Shown here: positions 12,443 through 23,836 of the stretch, in pieces
Layout of the letters: each line of letters begins with the position of its first letter
How positions within the stretch are numbered: the first letter of the stretch is position 1
Origin: Pelobates cultripes
Lineage: Eukaryota > Chordata > Amphibia > Anura > Pelobatidae
Length of the DNA stretch: 64,000 nucleotides
Direction of reading: 5' to 3'
Assembly (NCBI GenBank): GCA_933207985.1
Contig: OW240915.1
Location: 274,524,325-274,588,324, forward strand
The notes under the pieces: model-generated
Told to the model about the DNA's origin: nothing
Database searches by the model: none
The model's input: only the letters and a program-made list of their open reading frames with translations
Program-made: the position numbers and the translations under genes

Positions 12443-12785
12443 GATACCTGAATATCAGGAGGCACCTTTTGAGCAGGTAAGGTGAGATTTTGGGGCCCAA
12501 ATGGGGTGAAATATCTCTGATTGTCTGGAGCTCTCATAAAGCGTGCCTGCTCAGCTCTGTTGCTTGGCTCCGCCCCCCCACTCCCTTTACTAGCTGAATT
12601 ACATTAGCGTATTTTCATATTATGATTTCACAATTTCCCATAAGCAGGTTCCCCAGCCTTGCTTATTCGAGTAGGATGTGTTTTAGACAGATACAGAAGG
12701 AACACTTGCCAAGTAGAAAAACAAAGCATTTTAAGTAGATTGTATGTTACAAATATGAATTCATATTCCATACCTTAATGAATGA
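12443..12785. other. spacer, no gene recognised
   Basis: Between the L1 fragment and the Tc1 element. Possibly more L1 5' sequence on the minus strand near 12450-12590, which is GC-richer, but nothing definable. Confidence 0.4.
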
Positions 12786-12787
12786 TA

Positions 12788-12998
12788 CAGGGAGTGCAGA
12801 ATTATTAGGCAAGTTGTATTTTTGAGGATTAATTTTATTATTGAACAACAACCATGTTCTCAATGAACCCAAAAAACTCATTAATATCAAAGCTGAATAT
12901 TTTTGGAAGTAGTTTTTAGTTTGTTTTTAGTTATAGCTATGTTAGGGGGATATCTGTGTGTGCAGGTGACTATTACTGTGCATAATTATTAGGCAACT
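12788..12998 (+). repeat. left terminal IR/DR of Tc1 element
   Basis: Outer direct repeat at 12794-12812 and inner direct repeat at 12978-12998. These are the presumed transposase-binding sites, in inverted orientation to the right-end pair. Confidence 0.85.
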
Positions 12999-13115
12999 TA
13001 ACAAAAAACAAATATATACCCATTTCAATTATTTATTATTACCAGTGAAACCAATATAACATCTCAACATTCACAAATATACATTTCTGACATTCAAAAA
13101 CAGAACAAAAACAAA

Positions 13116-14132
13116 TCAGTGACCAATATAGCCACCTTTCTTTGCAAGGACACTCAAAAGCCTGCTATCCATGGATTCTGTCAGTGTTTTGATCTGTTCA
13201 CCATCAACATTGCGTGCAGCAGCAACCACAGCCTCCCAGACACTGTTCAGAGAGGTGTACTGTTTTCCCTCCTTGTAAATCTCACATTTGATGATGGACC
13301 ACAGGTTCTCAATGGGGTTCAGATCAGGTGAACAAGGAGGCCATGTCATTAGATTTTCTTCTTTTATACCCTTTCTTGCCAGCCACACTGTGGAGTACTT
13401 GGACGCGTGTGATGGAGCATTGTCCTGCATGAAAATCATGTTTTTCTTGAAGGATGCAGACTTCTTCCTGTACCACTGCTTGAAGAAGGTGTCTTCCAGG
13501 AACTGGCAGTAGGACTGGGAGTTGAGCTTGACTCCATCCTCAACCCGAAAAGGCCCCACAAGCTCATCTTTGATGATACCAGCCCAAACCAGTACTCCAC
13601 CTCCACCTTGCTGGCGTCTGAGTCGGACTGGAGCTCTCTGCCCTTTACCAATCCAGCCACGGGCCCATCCATCTGGCCCATCAAGACTCACTCTCATTTC
13701 ATCAGTCCATAAAACCTTAGAAAAATCAGTCTTGAGATATTTCTTGGCCCAGTCTTGACGTTTCAGCTTGTGTGTCTTGTTCAGTGGTGGTCGTCTTTCA
13801 GCCTTTCTTACCTTGGCCATGTCTCTGAGTATTGCACACCTTGTGCTTTTGGGCACTCCAGTGATGTTGCAGCTCTGAAATATGGCCAAACTGGTGGCAA
13901 GTGGCATCGTGGCAGCTGCACGCTTGACTTTTCTCAGTTCATGGGCAGTTATTTTGCGCCTTGGTTTTTCCACACGCTTCTTGCGACCCTGTTGATTATT
14001 TTGAATGAAACGCTTGATTGTTCGATGATCACGCTTCAGAAGCTTTGCAATTTTAAGAGTGCTGCATCCCTCTGCAAGATATCTCACTATTTTTGACTTT
14101 TCTGAGCCTCTCAAGTCCTTCTTTTGACCCAT
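13116..14132 (-). CDS. Tc1-like DD37E transposase, uninterrupted
   Basis: A 338-residue protein with the usual length and layout of a Tc1-family cut-and-paste transposase. It has an N-terminal paired-like helix-turn-helix region (about 8-45 and 60-110) joined by a basic GRKKRVEKPRRK segment (49-60) that could act as AT-hook and nuclear signal. The DDE catalytic core follows. Catalytic residues visible are D144 (LWTDE), D237 (MQDNAPSH) and E275 (SPDLNPIENLW), with the glycine-rich loop QQGGGG at 174-179. There are 37 residues between the second D and the E. This differs from the 34 of classical Tc1 and fits the DD37E (TRT-like) group. The start codon is only about 18 bp inside the inner direct repeat, and there are no stops or frameshifts. 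It could encode an active enzyme; expression is not shown. Confidence 0.93.
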   Translation of the reverse strand: MGQKKDLRGSEKSKIVRYLAEGCSTLKIAKLLKRDHRTIKRFIQNNQQGRKKRVEKPRRKITAHELRKVKRAAATMPLATSLAIFQSCNITGVPKSTRCAILRDMAKVRKAERRPPLNKTHKLKRQDWAKKYLKTDFSKVLWTDEMRVSLDGPDGWARGWIGKGQRAPVRLRRQQGGGGVLVWAGIIKDELVGPFRVEDGVKLNSQSYCQFLEDTFFKQWYRKKSASFKKNMIFMQDNAPSHASKYSTVWLARKGIKEENLMTWPPCSPDLNPIENLWSIIKCEIYKEGKQYTSLNSVWEAVVAAARNVDGEQIKTLTESMDSRLLSVLAKKGGYIGH

Positions 14133-14149
14133 TTTGCCAAAGGAAAGGA

Positions 14150-14350
14150 AGTTGCCTAATAATTATGCACACCTGATATAGGGTGTTGATGTCATTAGAC
14201 CACACCCCTTCTCATTACAGAGATGCACATCACCTAATATGCTTAATTGGTAGTAGGCTTTCGAGCCTATACAGCTTGGAGTAAGACAACATGCATAAAG
14301 AGGATGATGTGGTCAAAATACTCATTTGCCTAATAATTCTGCACTCCCTG
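14150..14350 (-). repeat. right terminal IR/DR of Tc1 element
   Basis: Inner direct repeat at 14150-14170 and outer repeat at 14326-14350, both inverted relative to the left end. The DNA between the two repeats differs from the left end, so only the binding motifs are conserved. Confidence 0.85.
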
Positions 14351-14352
14351 TA

Positions 14353-16464
14353 TAGGGGATATAGACAAAACATGTACACTAGGGCTAGGGAGTGTTATCG
14401 TTTATTTAATATTGTGCTCCAACTGGTGTATTTTTTTTAAATTACATTACTACATCTAATCACCTAAAAGCACATGCCAATAGAGTCCGTGCCAAGAAAG
14501 ATGCACTTCAACAGATCATAATTTACACTGGCAGCTGGACAAATTTAAGAAGTGTGACGCATGAACCAGCTTAAGAAAATCGCCCATCTCTCTCTCTGCA
14601 AATAAAATATGTCTCTCTTTACACCCTGGTCAAGCAAGGTCAGACTAATTAAAATATTGCTCACTAGGGAAGAGTTTGCTACAGAAAGCCAGAATGTTAA
14701 AGTAGAATCTGCGTTCACATGACTGAAGAGCCTATTATTATAATCAAAGTCATTGAAGTTGATCAATTAAGTAAAATTATTTTTGGTCTGCGACTTCTAA
14801 AGTAAATACCACTTTTTATATCATGTAACCACATTAAGTACTCATGCTAGGCATTAGCTCCAATTAAAGCTCTTCATAATTTATACTCTGGAGGTCAGAA
14901 CCAAAACAAGCTATATTAGCCTGCTTTTAACCTTCCTTTCTCACATTTAACTTTGTAGCTGGGAACACTTCCGTCAATATTTTCACATATTAATATATAC
15001 TATTTCATTATTATTATTATTTGTTTTAAAATTCATATATCTTTAAATTTTTTAAGAATTTATTTGGCTTCTTTTCCCACTTCGCTTTTTGGACGGCCAT
15101 CTTTATGTTCCGTCCCTCAGATTTTTTTGTGATCTACTGTCACTATTCCTGAACCATCCATTATGTTTTAAAATAATATGCTCTATCTCCCGCTGCATTT
15201 TCTGTGAGGTAATTTAGAAAATCAATGGATAGTTGGAAAATAGGGAGTATTGGGTTAGACAACTGACAATCCGATGGAAGGTGCATAAAAATGTCTGACA
15301 AAAAAGGGGAGTGGGAAAGATAGGGAAATTTTTCAACATGACTGAAAAAAAAATATTGAGATGTTATATTATGACATGAAGATTCATACATTGAAAATGT
15401 TAATTTAAGTGTGTAAATCCTCCTGACAACACTGTCAACTCTCCGCATGGTTGCCAGCAAATGTTAAATAATAGATCCGAAAGATCCAGTCTGTAACTTA
15501 TGGATAGTTTATTCCACCCATGTGGACTGGGACAGATTGGAAACGTCTTTGTAGTTACAAAACAGCTCTCTAACTATTTTGAAACATCTCCGATAATGCT
15601 TTGCAGCCTATGGCAAAGAAGGTTGTGGCTGCTTTGCCTATGGCTGACAGAACACCATGGCTGCCTACTTAGAATCCTTTGTAGGCTTCTCCCCTTATTA
15701 TCTGTATTCTTATAAGGAGGGGAGGGAAGCACAAATCCATACCTCTCAACAGTCTTCACAATGTGAGCACATGCTTTTGCTTTGCTGAATGGTGTTGGCA
15801 TAGGACCATACACATAGTGCATGAGCAGCGTTCTGTGCCTAATGTGCCTGGAGAAGGTCTGCCTCCTGTTGCTCTTTTATCAGAACCCACTTCCTGGTCT
15901 ACCCATCTCGGTCCCAGACTCCCACAGGGCAAATTTGGTGGGTAAGGAAATCCATATACAATTTACACATCTCACAAATACATATTTATTAAATTTAAGG
16001 AAATGTAAGCGTAATATTGAAAATCCAGAGAAGAGACATCTCCTCTTATATGCCATTTTGCCTCGTATATTAATAATTCCCTCCACTAGACTTTATAGTG
16101 CAGCCTTTACCCAAACTTTATGACAGATTTGAGAATTTGAATAAATCAATAAGCAGTAGCCATACAATTTATGATACTGACCTGGTCACCTTGTATCACT
16201 TTAAGTATTGTGAGCTACGGACAGTGGAAAGCATACTCAGTGACTATTTGTAATTATACCAAAACAAAAGTAGATAAATCGTGCCAAAATATGATAAGAA
16301 CAACCCTTAAGCACAACATATGAAAATCTGTATCGATGTTTATACATGGACCAATCGAAATGCTTCAGAATAAATTACCTTAAAAAAAAAGGAAAATTGA
16401 CACATAATTGTGAAATATTCATTTGCAATATGAAGATGTAGTTAAAATGATATACATGTGTTAA
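14353..16464. other. intergenic, no gene recognised
   Basis: Mostly AT-rich single-copy-like sequence. A segment near 15560-15625 (TTTTGAAACATCTCC and following) reappears diverged at 21518-21560, so it belongs to a dispersed repeat. No coding evidence. Confidence 0.5.
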
Positions 16465-17105
16465 GTGTGGTATTTGAGGGGGCAGGGCTTGGCTGCTATA
16501 CTGGTGGACATGTGGTTGACAAGCTCTTCACTTAACTTCTCTAAAATCCAGCCATGTTCTAGGGGTGCAGAGAGGCTACCGGATATATACTGGAGCATCG
16601 GGGTGCCTTGCAGAGACAGAGATCCGACTCAAAGTAATTGTGGCCTACCAAGATCCGACTTGGAGTGGCGGCCGATCTCTCTGTTGGGAACCAAGCTGAA
16701 TCTGGGGCAGCAGGAAGGGCTCCCCCCCACTCTGAACCGGTGGGGGTTATCCCTGGCCCCACTGGCCTGCAGTCCAAACTGGCGGAGCTCTCTGCAGCTA
16801 AACAACCACAGAGCAAGCAAAAGTCACGACACGCAAGATGGCGGTTCTACTAACTCAGAGTACATCCAGACTAAAGTTGCCCGTGATGGAAGAGCCAAGC
16901 CCCACTGAACAAATCTGGCGATGGCTGGAGGAGCTCCATGGTGGCATGTCAGGTGGCCTCATTGTCTCATCCTTGAGAAGAGATTCAGGAACGCGGGTCA
17001 AGAACGTTGGGGGAGAACGCGGGTCAAGAACGTATTGGGCAGACTAGATGGGCCGAATGGTTCTTATCTGCCGTCACATTCTATGTTACTATGTTTCTAT
17101 GTTTC
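16465..17105 (+). mobile_element. non-LTR retroposon fragments with SINE/CR1-like tail
   Basis: GC-richer segment ending near 17030-17105 with GGGCAGACTAGATGGGCCGA and the tail ATTCTATGTTACTATGTTTC. That kind of 3' end recurs in frog and fish non-LTR retrotransposons and their SINEs. The upstream part (16465-17000) resembles a LINE 5' region but keeps no diagnostic domain. A short tandem AACGCGGGTCAAGAACGT duplication occurs at about 16990-17032. Assignment of the tail is from memory of the family. Confidence 0.5.
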
Positions 17106-17589
17106 CTACAGGCAACCACTCTTCCACCAACCACTCTTCCCCAGGGAAAACCCTGCTAGCCCACTCGGGCTAACCTATTTGTGTAATCTGCAATCCATGA
17201 CAAGGTGAACTACCTCATTGCTACTTGAGTGCCCTGGTGACCAGTGGTCATATGCATTCAGTACCTGGTTTAGATCTTACGCATGTTATTGTTATTTGTT
17301 AGTTATGTAAACCTGTATTAAGCTACTTGTTTTAAAAAAACAAACAAAAGAGGTCATCATTCCCTATTGAACAATGCCCATTGGCCTCCACAGGAGGGGG
17401 ACTTGCCCCCTCCCTGTTCGATTTTTCAATTTGTGCTGGTATTTTTCTCATGAGATTGAGAATACTGTGCAATACCGGCACCGGCCAGTAGGTGACGCTA
17501 TGTGTGGAGAGAGGCAGGGATAGGAAGGTACATTTTAACCCTGCTTCTCTCTCTCTCCTGACTGAATCCACGGGGAGCAACACAGAGTG

Positions 17590-17790
17590 CAGCCATCAAC
17601 TCACAGACTGCAGAGACAGCCTACAGATCAGGTAACAGAGGGATGGGTGGGTCAGCAAGATCAGGTAAGTGAGGGATCATGGGGAGGCAGCCTACAGATC
17701 AGGAAAGTGAGGCATGGTGGAGCAGCATAAGATCAGGTAGGTGAGGTATTGGGGAGCAGCCTACAGATTAGGTAAATTAGGCAAGGAGAT
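17590..17790 (+). repeat. degenerate tandem repeat (AGCCTACAGATCAGGTAA)
   Basis: Units containing CAGCCTACAGATCAGG and GTGAGG(C/G)AT recur at about 17618, 17687 and 17756, with intervening shorter AAGATCAGGTAAGTGAGG copies. Confidence 0.7.
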
Positions 17791-18057
17791 TATAAAAAAG
17801 GAGCAGAGCATGGATGTCATTACAATTATGCCCCCCCCCCCCTAACCCCCTGTGGATGCCCATGACAATGCCTTGTATTATATTATTTTGTGATAAACCT
17901 GACTGCAATTTAATGCAGATTGAAATTTTTTTTATAAAATTTACAAAAATAAAGTGTGGTATTTGAGCCCATTTGGCCTATTATGATTTTACTTTATTTT
18001 CACTATTTTATTGTGTTAATTGTTTTTATAATATTTATTATAAATTATCCTTGATAA

Positions 18058-18140
18058 AGTTAATTCCTATAATAATATACATAATAAGTTAATTCCTATA
18101 ATAATATACATAATAGTGTGAGTTAGTCTGTGTGAGTTAG
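18058..18140 (+). repeat. short direct repeats
   Basis: The sequence GTTAATTCCTATAATAATAT plus about 8 further bases occurs twice in tandem at 18058-18113. It is followed by two copies of TGTGAGTTAGTC. Confidence 0.85.
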
Positions 18141-18309
18141 TCTTTTATATAATTTCTTATCGCCTTTATTTTGGCACGGTTTACCTAATTTTTTTTATTT
18201 TTTTTGTTTCATTTCACATATTTTAACAAGGTTTTGGGAATCTTTGTAAAATATACTGCTGCCCTTATCTTCCACAGATTATAGTGAGCGCCTAAACATT
18301 TCTTTATAA

Positions 18310-18830
18310 TTTGTAGACTGCTGAATACACACACATACACACATACAGACTGCTGAATACACATACACACATACAGACTGCTGAATACACACACACATAC
18401 TGCCTTGAGGGGTGCAGTGTATGTGTTTGTGTGTGGGGTGCTGTGTGTGTGGTGTGCTGTGTGTGAGGGGTACTGTGTGTCCGAGGGGTGCTGTGTGTGT
18501 CTGTGTGAGGGGTGCTGTGTGTGTGTTTGAGGTGTGCTGTGTGTGTGTGTTTGTGTGAGGGGTGCTGTGCTGTGTGGGGAGGTAGGGGTGCTGTGCTGTG
18601 TGGGGAGGTAGGGGGTGCTGTGCTGCGTGGGGAGGATGGGGTGCTGTGCTGCGTGGAGGGTAGGGGTGTTGGGCGGGGGGTAAGGGTGCTGTGCTGTGTG
18701 GGGGTAGGGTGCTGTGTGTGGGGTACAGGTACTGTGTGTGTGGGGGGGGTACTGTGTGTGGGGGGGGGAAGGGGTGCTGTGTGGGGGGAGGTGGAGGTAA
18801 AAAAAAAGGTATATTAAGTCTGTATTAAGT
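18310..18830 (+). repeat. CA/TG and G-rich low-complexity tract
   Basis: Starts with (ACAC/ACATAC)n units containing GACTGCTGAATACACA, then becomes a strand-biased GGGGTGCTGTGTGTG array with many runs of 3-9 G. The long minus-strand open frame through it is a histidine/threonine/proline-rich low-complexity artefact. Confidence 0.85.
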
Positions 18831-18897
18831 CTTCTTACCTTTGATGAAGGAGGGGGGACACAACCCTCCCTGGTGGTCCAGTGGTGGTAAGTACAGT

Positions 18898-19146
18898 AGG
18901 AAGCAGCTCTCCTGTCCTCCCTCCCGCCTGTGCGATGCTGTGTGGAGCGTTGCCATGGTAACGCGCGGCAACACTCCACACAGACTGCTTGCAGGAGGAC
19001 AGGAGAGCTGCTTCCTAGAGTCCTCCCCCTGCCTCCCAACACGGAAGCAGAGTAGGCGCCTGTCGTTTTGGGCAGGTGCCTACTCTGCATTGATGGCGAA
19101 CCTATGGCCGCGTGCCCACAGAGAGGGCCCATAGGTTCGCCATCAC
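18898..19146. mobile_element. palindromic MITE, likely hAT-related
   Basis: Two nested inverted repeats. The first has AGGAAGCAGCTCTCCTGTCC at 18898 pairing with 18994-19016, and CTGTGTGGAGCGTTGCC pairing with 18967-18983. Its centre holds GTTGCCATGGTAAC (18949-18962). The second runs from TGATGGCGAACCTATGG at 19091 to its complement ending about 19144. GGCGAACCTATGG is a terminal motif I associate with hAT-type MITEs. Target duplications were not resolved. Confidence 0.6.
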
Positions 19147-19578
19147 TGCACTAGGTGATACTGCAAACAATGTAAAACTCACAGCTAGGGATTGCTTCCA
19201 TGGAGATAAATGGGACAGAAACTCCTAACAGAGCCCCTCACGTCAAGAAAATGTAACAGTATCACAAAAAGAAGCAGCTTGTTGCAACTTGGCGTGTGGG
19301 TGTGCTGTGTCGGTTTGTGTCAAATATGGATACAAAAATACATAAATAAATACTGTAGCAGATTATTATAAATTTGTCCAGAAAACTTCCCAGATGTGAG
19401 GTACTTCTGGACTCATGAAGAGTCATTCTTCAGCACCTTGAAAGGAAAAACCTTCCATTCCATGGTGGAAACCTCTTTGGAACCATGACATGAAGGATTG
19501 CCCTCCACTCTGGGCATTAAGAGGTGAATATAGAGAGTTTATTAGAAGTAAGGAATGCTCTTTTTATAAGCTATTTAA

Positions 19579-20151
19579 AGAGTTTCTCCAACCATTTTGA
19601 CTACGTCAGTGATTTGAAGTAGTGATAGTAAGAATCTGTATAGGCGGCACATACAGATAAATTTGCACTTGTGTACCGGGGGCTTGTCACACCCCTTGCA
19701 CACATGACTTTGACAGCCCTGGAACTCTGTTCAGGGCTGCATAATGTCAATTCTGTGCATAAAATATGTTCGTCATCAGCACACAATCAAGATTGGCAAT
19801 GGACGAATTGAGGTTCTGCCTGCAAAGGAGAAAGATGGATTTTCCCTCCATCCTTCACCAAGCCGAGCCATCCCCATCTCCCTGACAGCTCAATAATGCT
19901 TGTTTTTTTTTTTTTTAAAGTCCATTTCCCACCCTCCCAATCTCCCTCCCTCCCCTCAGTGACTCAGTTTGTGTGCATGTGCTCTGAGTTGGTAAAATGA
20001 TTCACGCAAGGCACTATGAAGATGTCAGGTGGAGGTGTGGAAGGCAGCTCCAGGAGCTTTATCCGCTGCTGGATTCCAGGTAAGTAAAAAAATAAACCTT
20101 AAAGAGGGAGACCTAACTAATAGTGCATGTTATAGAAAATGGAATAACCCT
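19579..20151. mobile_element. TTAA-flanked MITE (family A, copy 1)
   Basis: TTAA at 19575-19578 and 20152-20155 flank inverted ends AAGAGTTTCTCCA (left) and AAGGGTTATTCCA (right, complement). The body shares phrases with the copy at 62 kb: TTTGCACTTGTG, CAGGAGCTTTATCCGCTGC and CTGGATTCCAGG. TTAA duplication with short inverted repeats suggests mobilisation by a piggyBac-type transposase. There is no coding capacity. Confidence 0.65.
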
Positions 20152-20159
20152 TTAAACTT

Positions 20160-20250
20160 ATATACAGACAGTTTGCAGTCAGGCAGGCAGGATGAAAGAA
20201 ATACAGACATACAGACGGACAGAAAGACAGACAGATACATACTACACACT
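20160..20250 (+). repeat. degenerate (ACAG)n microsatellite
   Basis: ACAGACAGTTTGCAGTCAGGCAGGCAGG followed by ATACAGACATACAGACGG-type units. Confidence 0.7.
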
Positions 20251-22593
20251 ACATGGTATTTATTAAAATGAGAATAACCAAGCATTTAAAGTTAATTTAA
20301 AAATTAAGGCTTTGTCTAATTTGACAATTTTGGCCTACATTTTGAAATCCACATTGCATTTGCATCAACTCTCACTTTAATAATTAACCCTGTAGTTATT
20401 TTTTTCTCTCCCTCAACCCTTTCTCAACCCTTTCTCCCAACGCAGTGCATTCAAAGCTTAATATGATATTCATTCAGTTTGAAGAAACTCCTAAGTATTG
20501 TGCAAAAATACAAAGTCCTCTCCAGCTCTACGGAAATATCTGGTTGTGGCAAAGATCTCTATGCCAGTTGAGATGGTATGACAGACATGTATATAGGTGC
20601 ATGTTATATGTTATAGCAGCATTTCCATTTATGACATCACAGCATGACATCATTTGTTCAGGATCACTGTACCTGAAGTGTACAGTCAAGCTTATCATCA
20701 CACATTTAAAAACAAATGCAGCAAAAATGTAAAAGCATTCTTCACAACCAATATGTATTTCGTATCAGTTTGAAAGGAACTTTGCAATCTTCATTGCTTT
20801 TTCACCCTCATTCACTTTTAATATAATATATATTTCTCTGGATCCAGATTTATACTCTTATTACCAACCCAGTATTTACTTTTTCTCATCATCTCACATA
20901 ACTTCCAACAACCTGAGGTGCAGAGTCAGGACAGGGTAAACAAGCCCCTGAGGGGGCATCACCAGTGATGTGGTTTGCACCACTAACCATGTCCATAATA
21001 AGTAGATATTCCCCGGAAAAGGGGCAGGGTGTGCGCACCCACTGACATCCAGAATACTCGAATCCCAAGCCTTCATGATCATGCAAGGAGTGCCGTATAC
21101 AGTTCCCTGGTGCCCCCAGATGCGGAACTAAAGCAGGACAGCGGGACAGGAACCAAAAGTCAGGACTGTTCTACTGAAAGCTCGACTGTTCTTAGGATTG
21201 ATCTTGTCTTTCATGCCTACTTTCCTATGCAGTCAAATATAAAAGCCTCTTATGACAACCTCTCGTACAACTTTTCAAAATTATATAAAAATGAAGAAAA
21301 TATTACCCAGTTATTTTTCTACTCAAAATGGTCTCAAAATACAAAATGATCATTTAGCTGCAATTTCCTGTTTATTGAAAAAACATATTTTCTTGTATCT
21401 TCCTTTCCTTCTCTTTCTTTCTTTTTTTCAACTTTTCCTTGACAATCAATAAAAGCTATCCAGAAATCATTTTCTTTATAACTAAAGATAGGGTGTGGAA
21501 GTCAGCTCTCCAGCTGTTTTGAAACATCTCCAATAACGCTTTACGGCCTATAACTAAAGGCTGTCATACCTATGGCCAAAATAACAAAATGGAGAGCTAC
21601 TAAACCTCATCTAAATTGTATGCATTCCACTTATTATTGCTAGTATCACTGTTGTTTATATTATATGAGAATTGTTTCCCCAAATTCACCATCCGATTAA
21701 ATAATCTAAAAAAATATTATATATGTATGTATGGAGCTGCAAGTGAGAAAATATTTAACATTTAAAAACAAATAATTTATACAATTGAGGTAATGTCAAT
21801 ATCGTATGGATCCCTATCCACTGTCCACACCATGTGTGGCTGAAGGGAGCAGGTAAAATAATTGTTGAGTTTCCTTGACATCCTATTAGCCAGTTGGAGT
21901 CAGATTGGGTGGGGATTGGTTATATGCTTTTCCATCTATTTCATGGGCTGTACCCTGGTATGTTGACAGGTTTTTAATGCAACCCCTACTAGCCAACTTT
22001 AACCAGTGTTTAATTCTCCCTGTCAAATTAAAGGCCAGGGGATCCTTACAAACACAAAGAATATTAGAACTCTGAGAACAGACAAAAGCTTAGAGAAACT
22101 CAGTATTTTGCCCTTTGATAAATGCCACTGCAGAGACAATATATTCTGTAGCATATCAGACTGATACCACCTGATAAGGGCAGTCCAGAATCTGAATGCA
22201 GGCAAGTTCTCTCTGCACAAACGATGCAGAAACCCAAGACTATTGGTTCTGTCTTCTTTGAGCCTTGTTAGTGAGGTGTAGCTGATACCTCTTTGGGCAG
22301 AGTGAGCCACATCTGAATTATCCTTTGAACTTAGAGAGAGCCAAGTTAATGCATTGCAAAAAAAACACAAAGAAAATAATGACACAAGTGAGCAAAAACA
22401 ATTTTCAGACACGTGCAGGGATTTACCGAAGGGCAAGCCACTGAGTTTCTCTAAGCTTTTGTCCTTTCTCAGGGTACTCATATTTTTTGTTTTTGTTCCA
22501 GTGGATCACTAAGCCCATTATATCATATAAAATCATCTATTTCTTGAGGATGCAGGAAGAATGATTATTCCCGTCAGTACAAAACAGTAGACT
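20251..22593. other. intergenic, no gene recognised
   Basis: AT-rich sequence with a diverged dispersed repeat near 21500-21570, related to 15560-15625. The 152-aa minus-strand frame at 22023-22481 shows no domain and is interrupted-repeat-like. I do not call it a gene. Confidence 0.5.
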
Positions 22594-22597
22594 TTAA

Positions 22598-22669
22598 CCA
22601 GTTAAGGACACATGACATGTGTGACATGTCATGATTCCCTTTTATTCCAGAAGTTTGGTCCTTAAGGGG
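22598..22669 (-). mobile_element. short palindromic MITE (CCTTAAGGAC family)
   Basis: About 72 bp with ends GTTAAGGACACATGACATG and TTTGGTCCTTAAGGGG, preceded by TTAA at 22594-22597. The right duplication is mutated. It is the reverse orientation of the copy at 31461-31532. Confidence 0.7.
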
Positions 22670-23836
22670 TAAAGTGTCAATCTCAATAATGTGCATACCA
22701 AGTAGATGCCAATATCTCTGGCATGGGTTTCTCATATAATAACAAAAATAAAAGTTCATACTTTTTTCCCATATGCACAAAAATATTCTGATTTAGAGGT
22801 GTTTACTTTATACTTTCCATTAAAGCAAGGTCTCTGATAAGCGCAGGAACCCTTATATTTTGACTATTTAGATATATATTCTAAAATAAATCTTTAAGGG
22901 GCACTTCAGGCTAAAGCATGTGAATTAAAAAGAAATATATATATAAATAATGTGCTAAAACATACTGAAAAACAATAAAATGGGGACTAGATCCTTTGTG
23001 GTTAGTGGGTATCTGAAAGACCCTCTATTCTCTTTTGCAGTCATTCTGCTGTTTGCAGTATAAGTAATGACGAATGTGCTACATGGCTTCTTCCCGATAA
23101 GTAGAGTATTGGGGATCAATCATGCTTTTATTAATGTTTATTTATTCTAAATTAGTACTTTGGGAGTTTTCTGTGTGTGGTTCATGTGAGGACACCAAGT
23201 GCAAATGACTTCAAATTTCATACATGACAAACTGACCTGGCTCGATGTTCTAAGTTGAGGCACAGTAGGAACGTTGTGTCTGGATAACTTGCTGTATAGT
23301 AAATGTGCTTTATTTTTAAGTGTTCTTGACTTGATCCAATTTGTCAGCATGATTCGGCTGCAAATATGTGACTTTGGCATTGTTAGATAATAGCCAACTC
23401 TGATCTTATTCATGAAAAAAAAAAATGTTTCTCAGTCAGTCTCAAGTGAGACCGTTGTGACTAGCCCTCCCCCCACCCCCCCCAGTCTGGTTTCTTCTCA
23501 ACGACCCCTCTATCTTTTGTATCCTGACAGTAACTTTACTATTGCTCACAACCTTGGGATCAAGGGATCACACTGCAATCTCCATCCCATTATATAGGAC
23601 TGGATATACAATCTGTAGCATTTGGGATAAGCAGATAAATGTCTCCTAAAAGCTTCAACCTGAATCGTTTTGTATGTATACTGTATAAGAGGTATGCTTT
23701 ATTTAAATTTGATTTATTTATATATATTGTGTAAGATGTATGTTATTTGAATTATTTTATCATTTTATTTTATACAGCCCCTATTTAACAGTTCTAGCTA
23801 TAGGTCTTTATTTATAATCAATACTGTTTTTCTAAG
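22670..23836. other. intergenic, no gene recognised
   Basis: AT-rich sequence with a C-rich run at 23467-23483. No termini or exon signal. Confidence 0.5.

Larger units (their letters stand above)
12788..14350 (-). mobile_element. complete Tc1/mariner transposon, IR/DR type
   Basis: The 1563-bp element is flanked by TA dinucleotides (12786-12787 and 14351-14352), the Tc1 target duplication. Both ends start CAGGGAGTGCAGAATTATTA, and the outermost 25 bp are identical. A second, internal copy of the binding motif, GTGCATAATTATTAGGCAAC, lies about 185 bp in on the left (12978-12998) and about 175 bp in on the right (14150-14170). This gives an inverted-repeat/direct-repeat arrangement like that of Sleeping Beauty. 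An uninterrupted transposase gene lies between them. Confidence 0.95.

Noticed and set aside
18209..19132. 307-aa minus-strand open frame
   Set aside because: It runs through a CA/TG low-complexity tract and a palindromic MITE; composition is His/Thr/Pro-rich with no domain.
22023..22481. 152-aa minus-strand open frame
   Set aside because: No recognisable domain, no splice context and no repeat of known coding origin; length is possible by chance in 64 kb.
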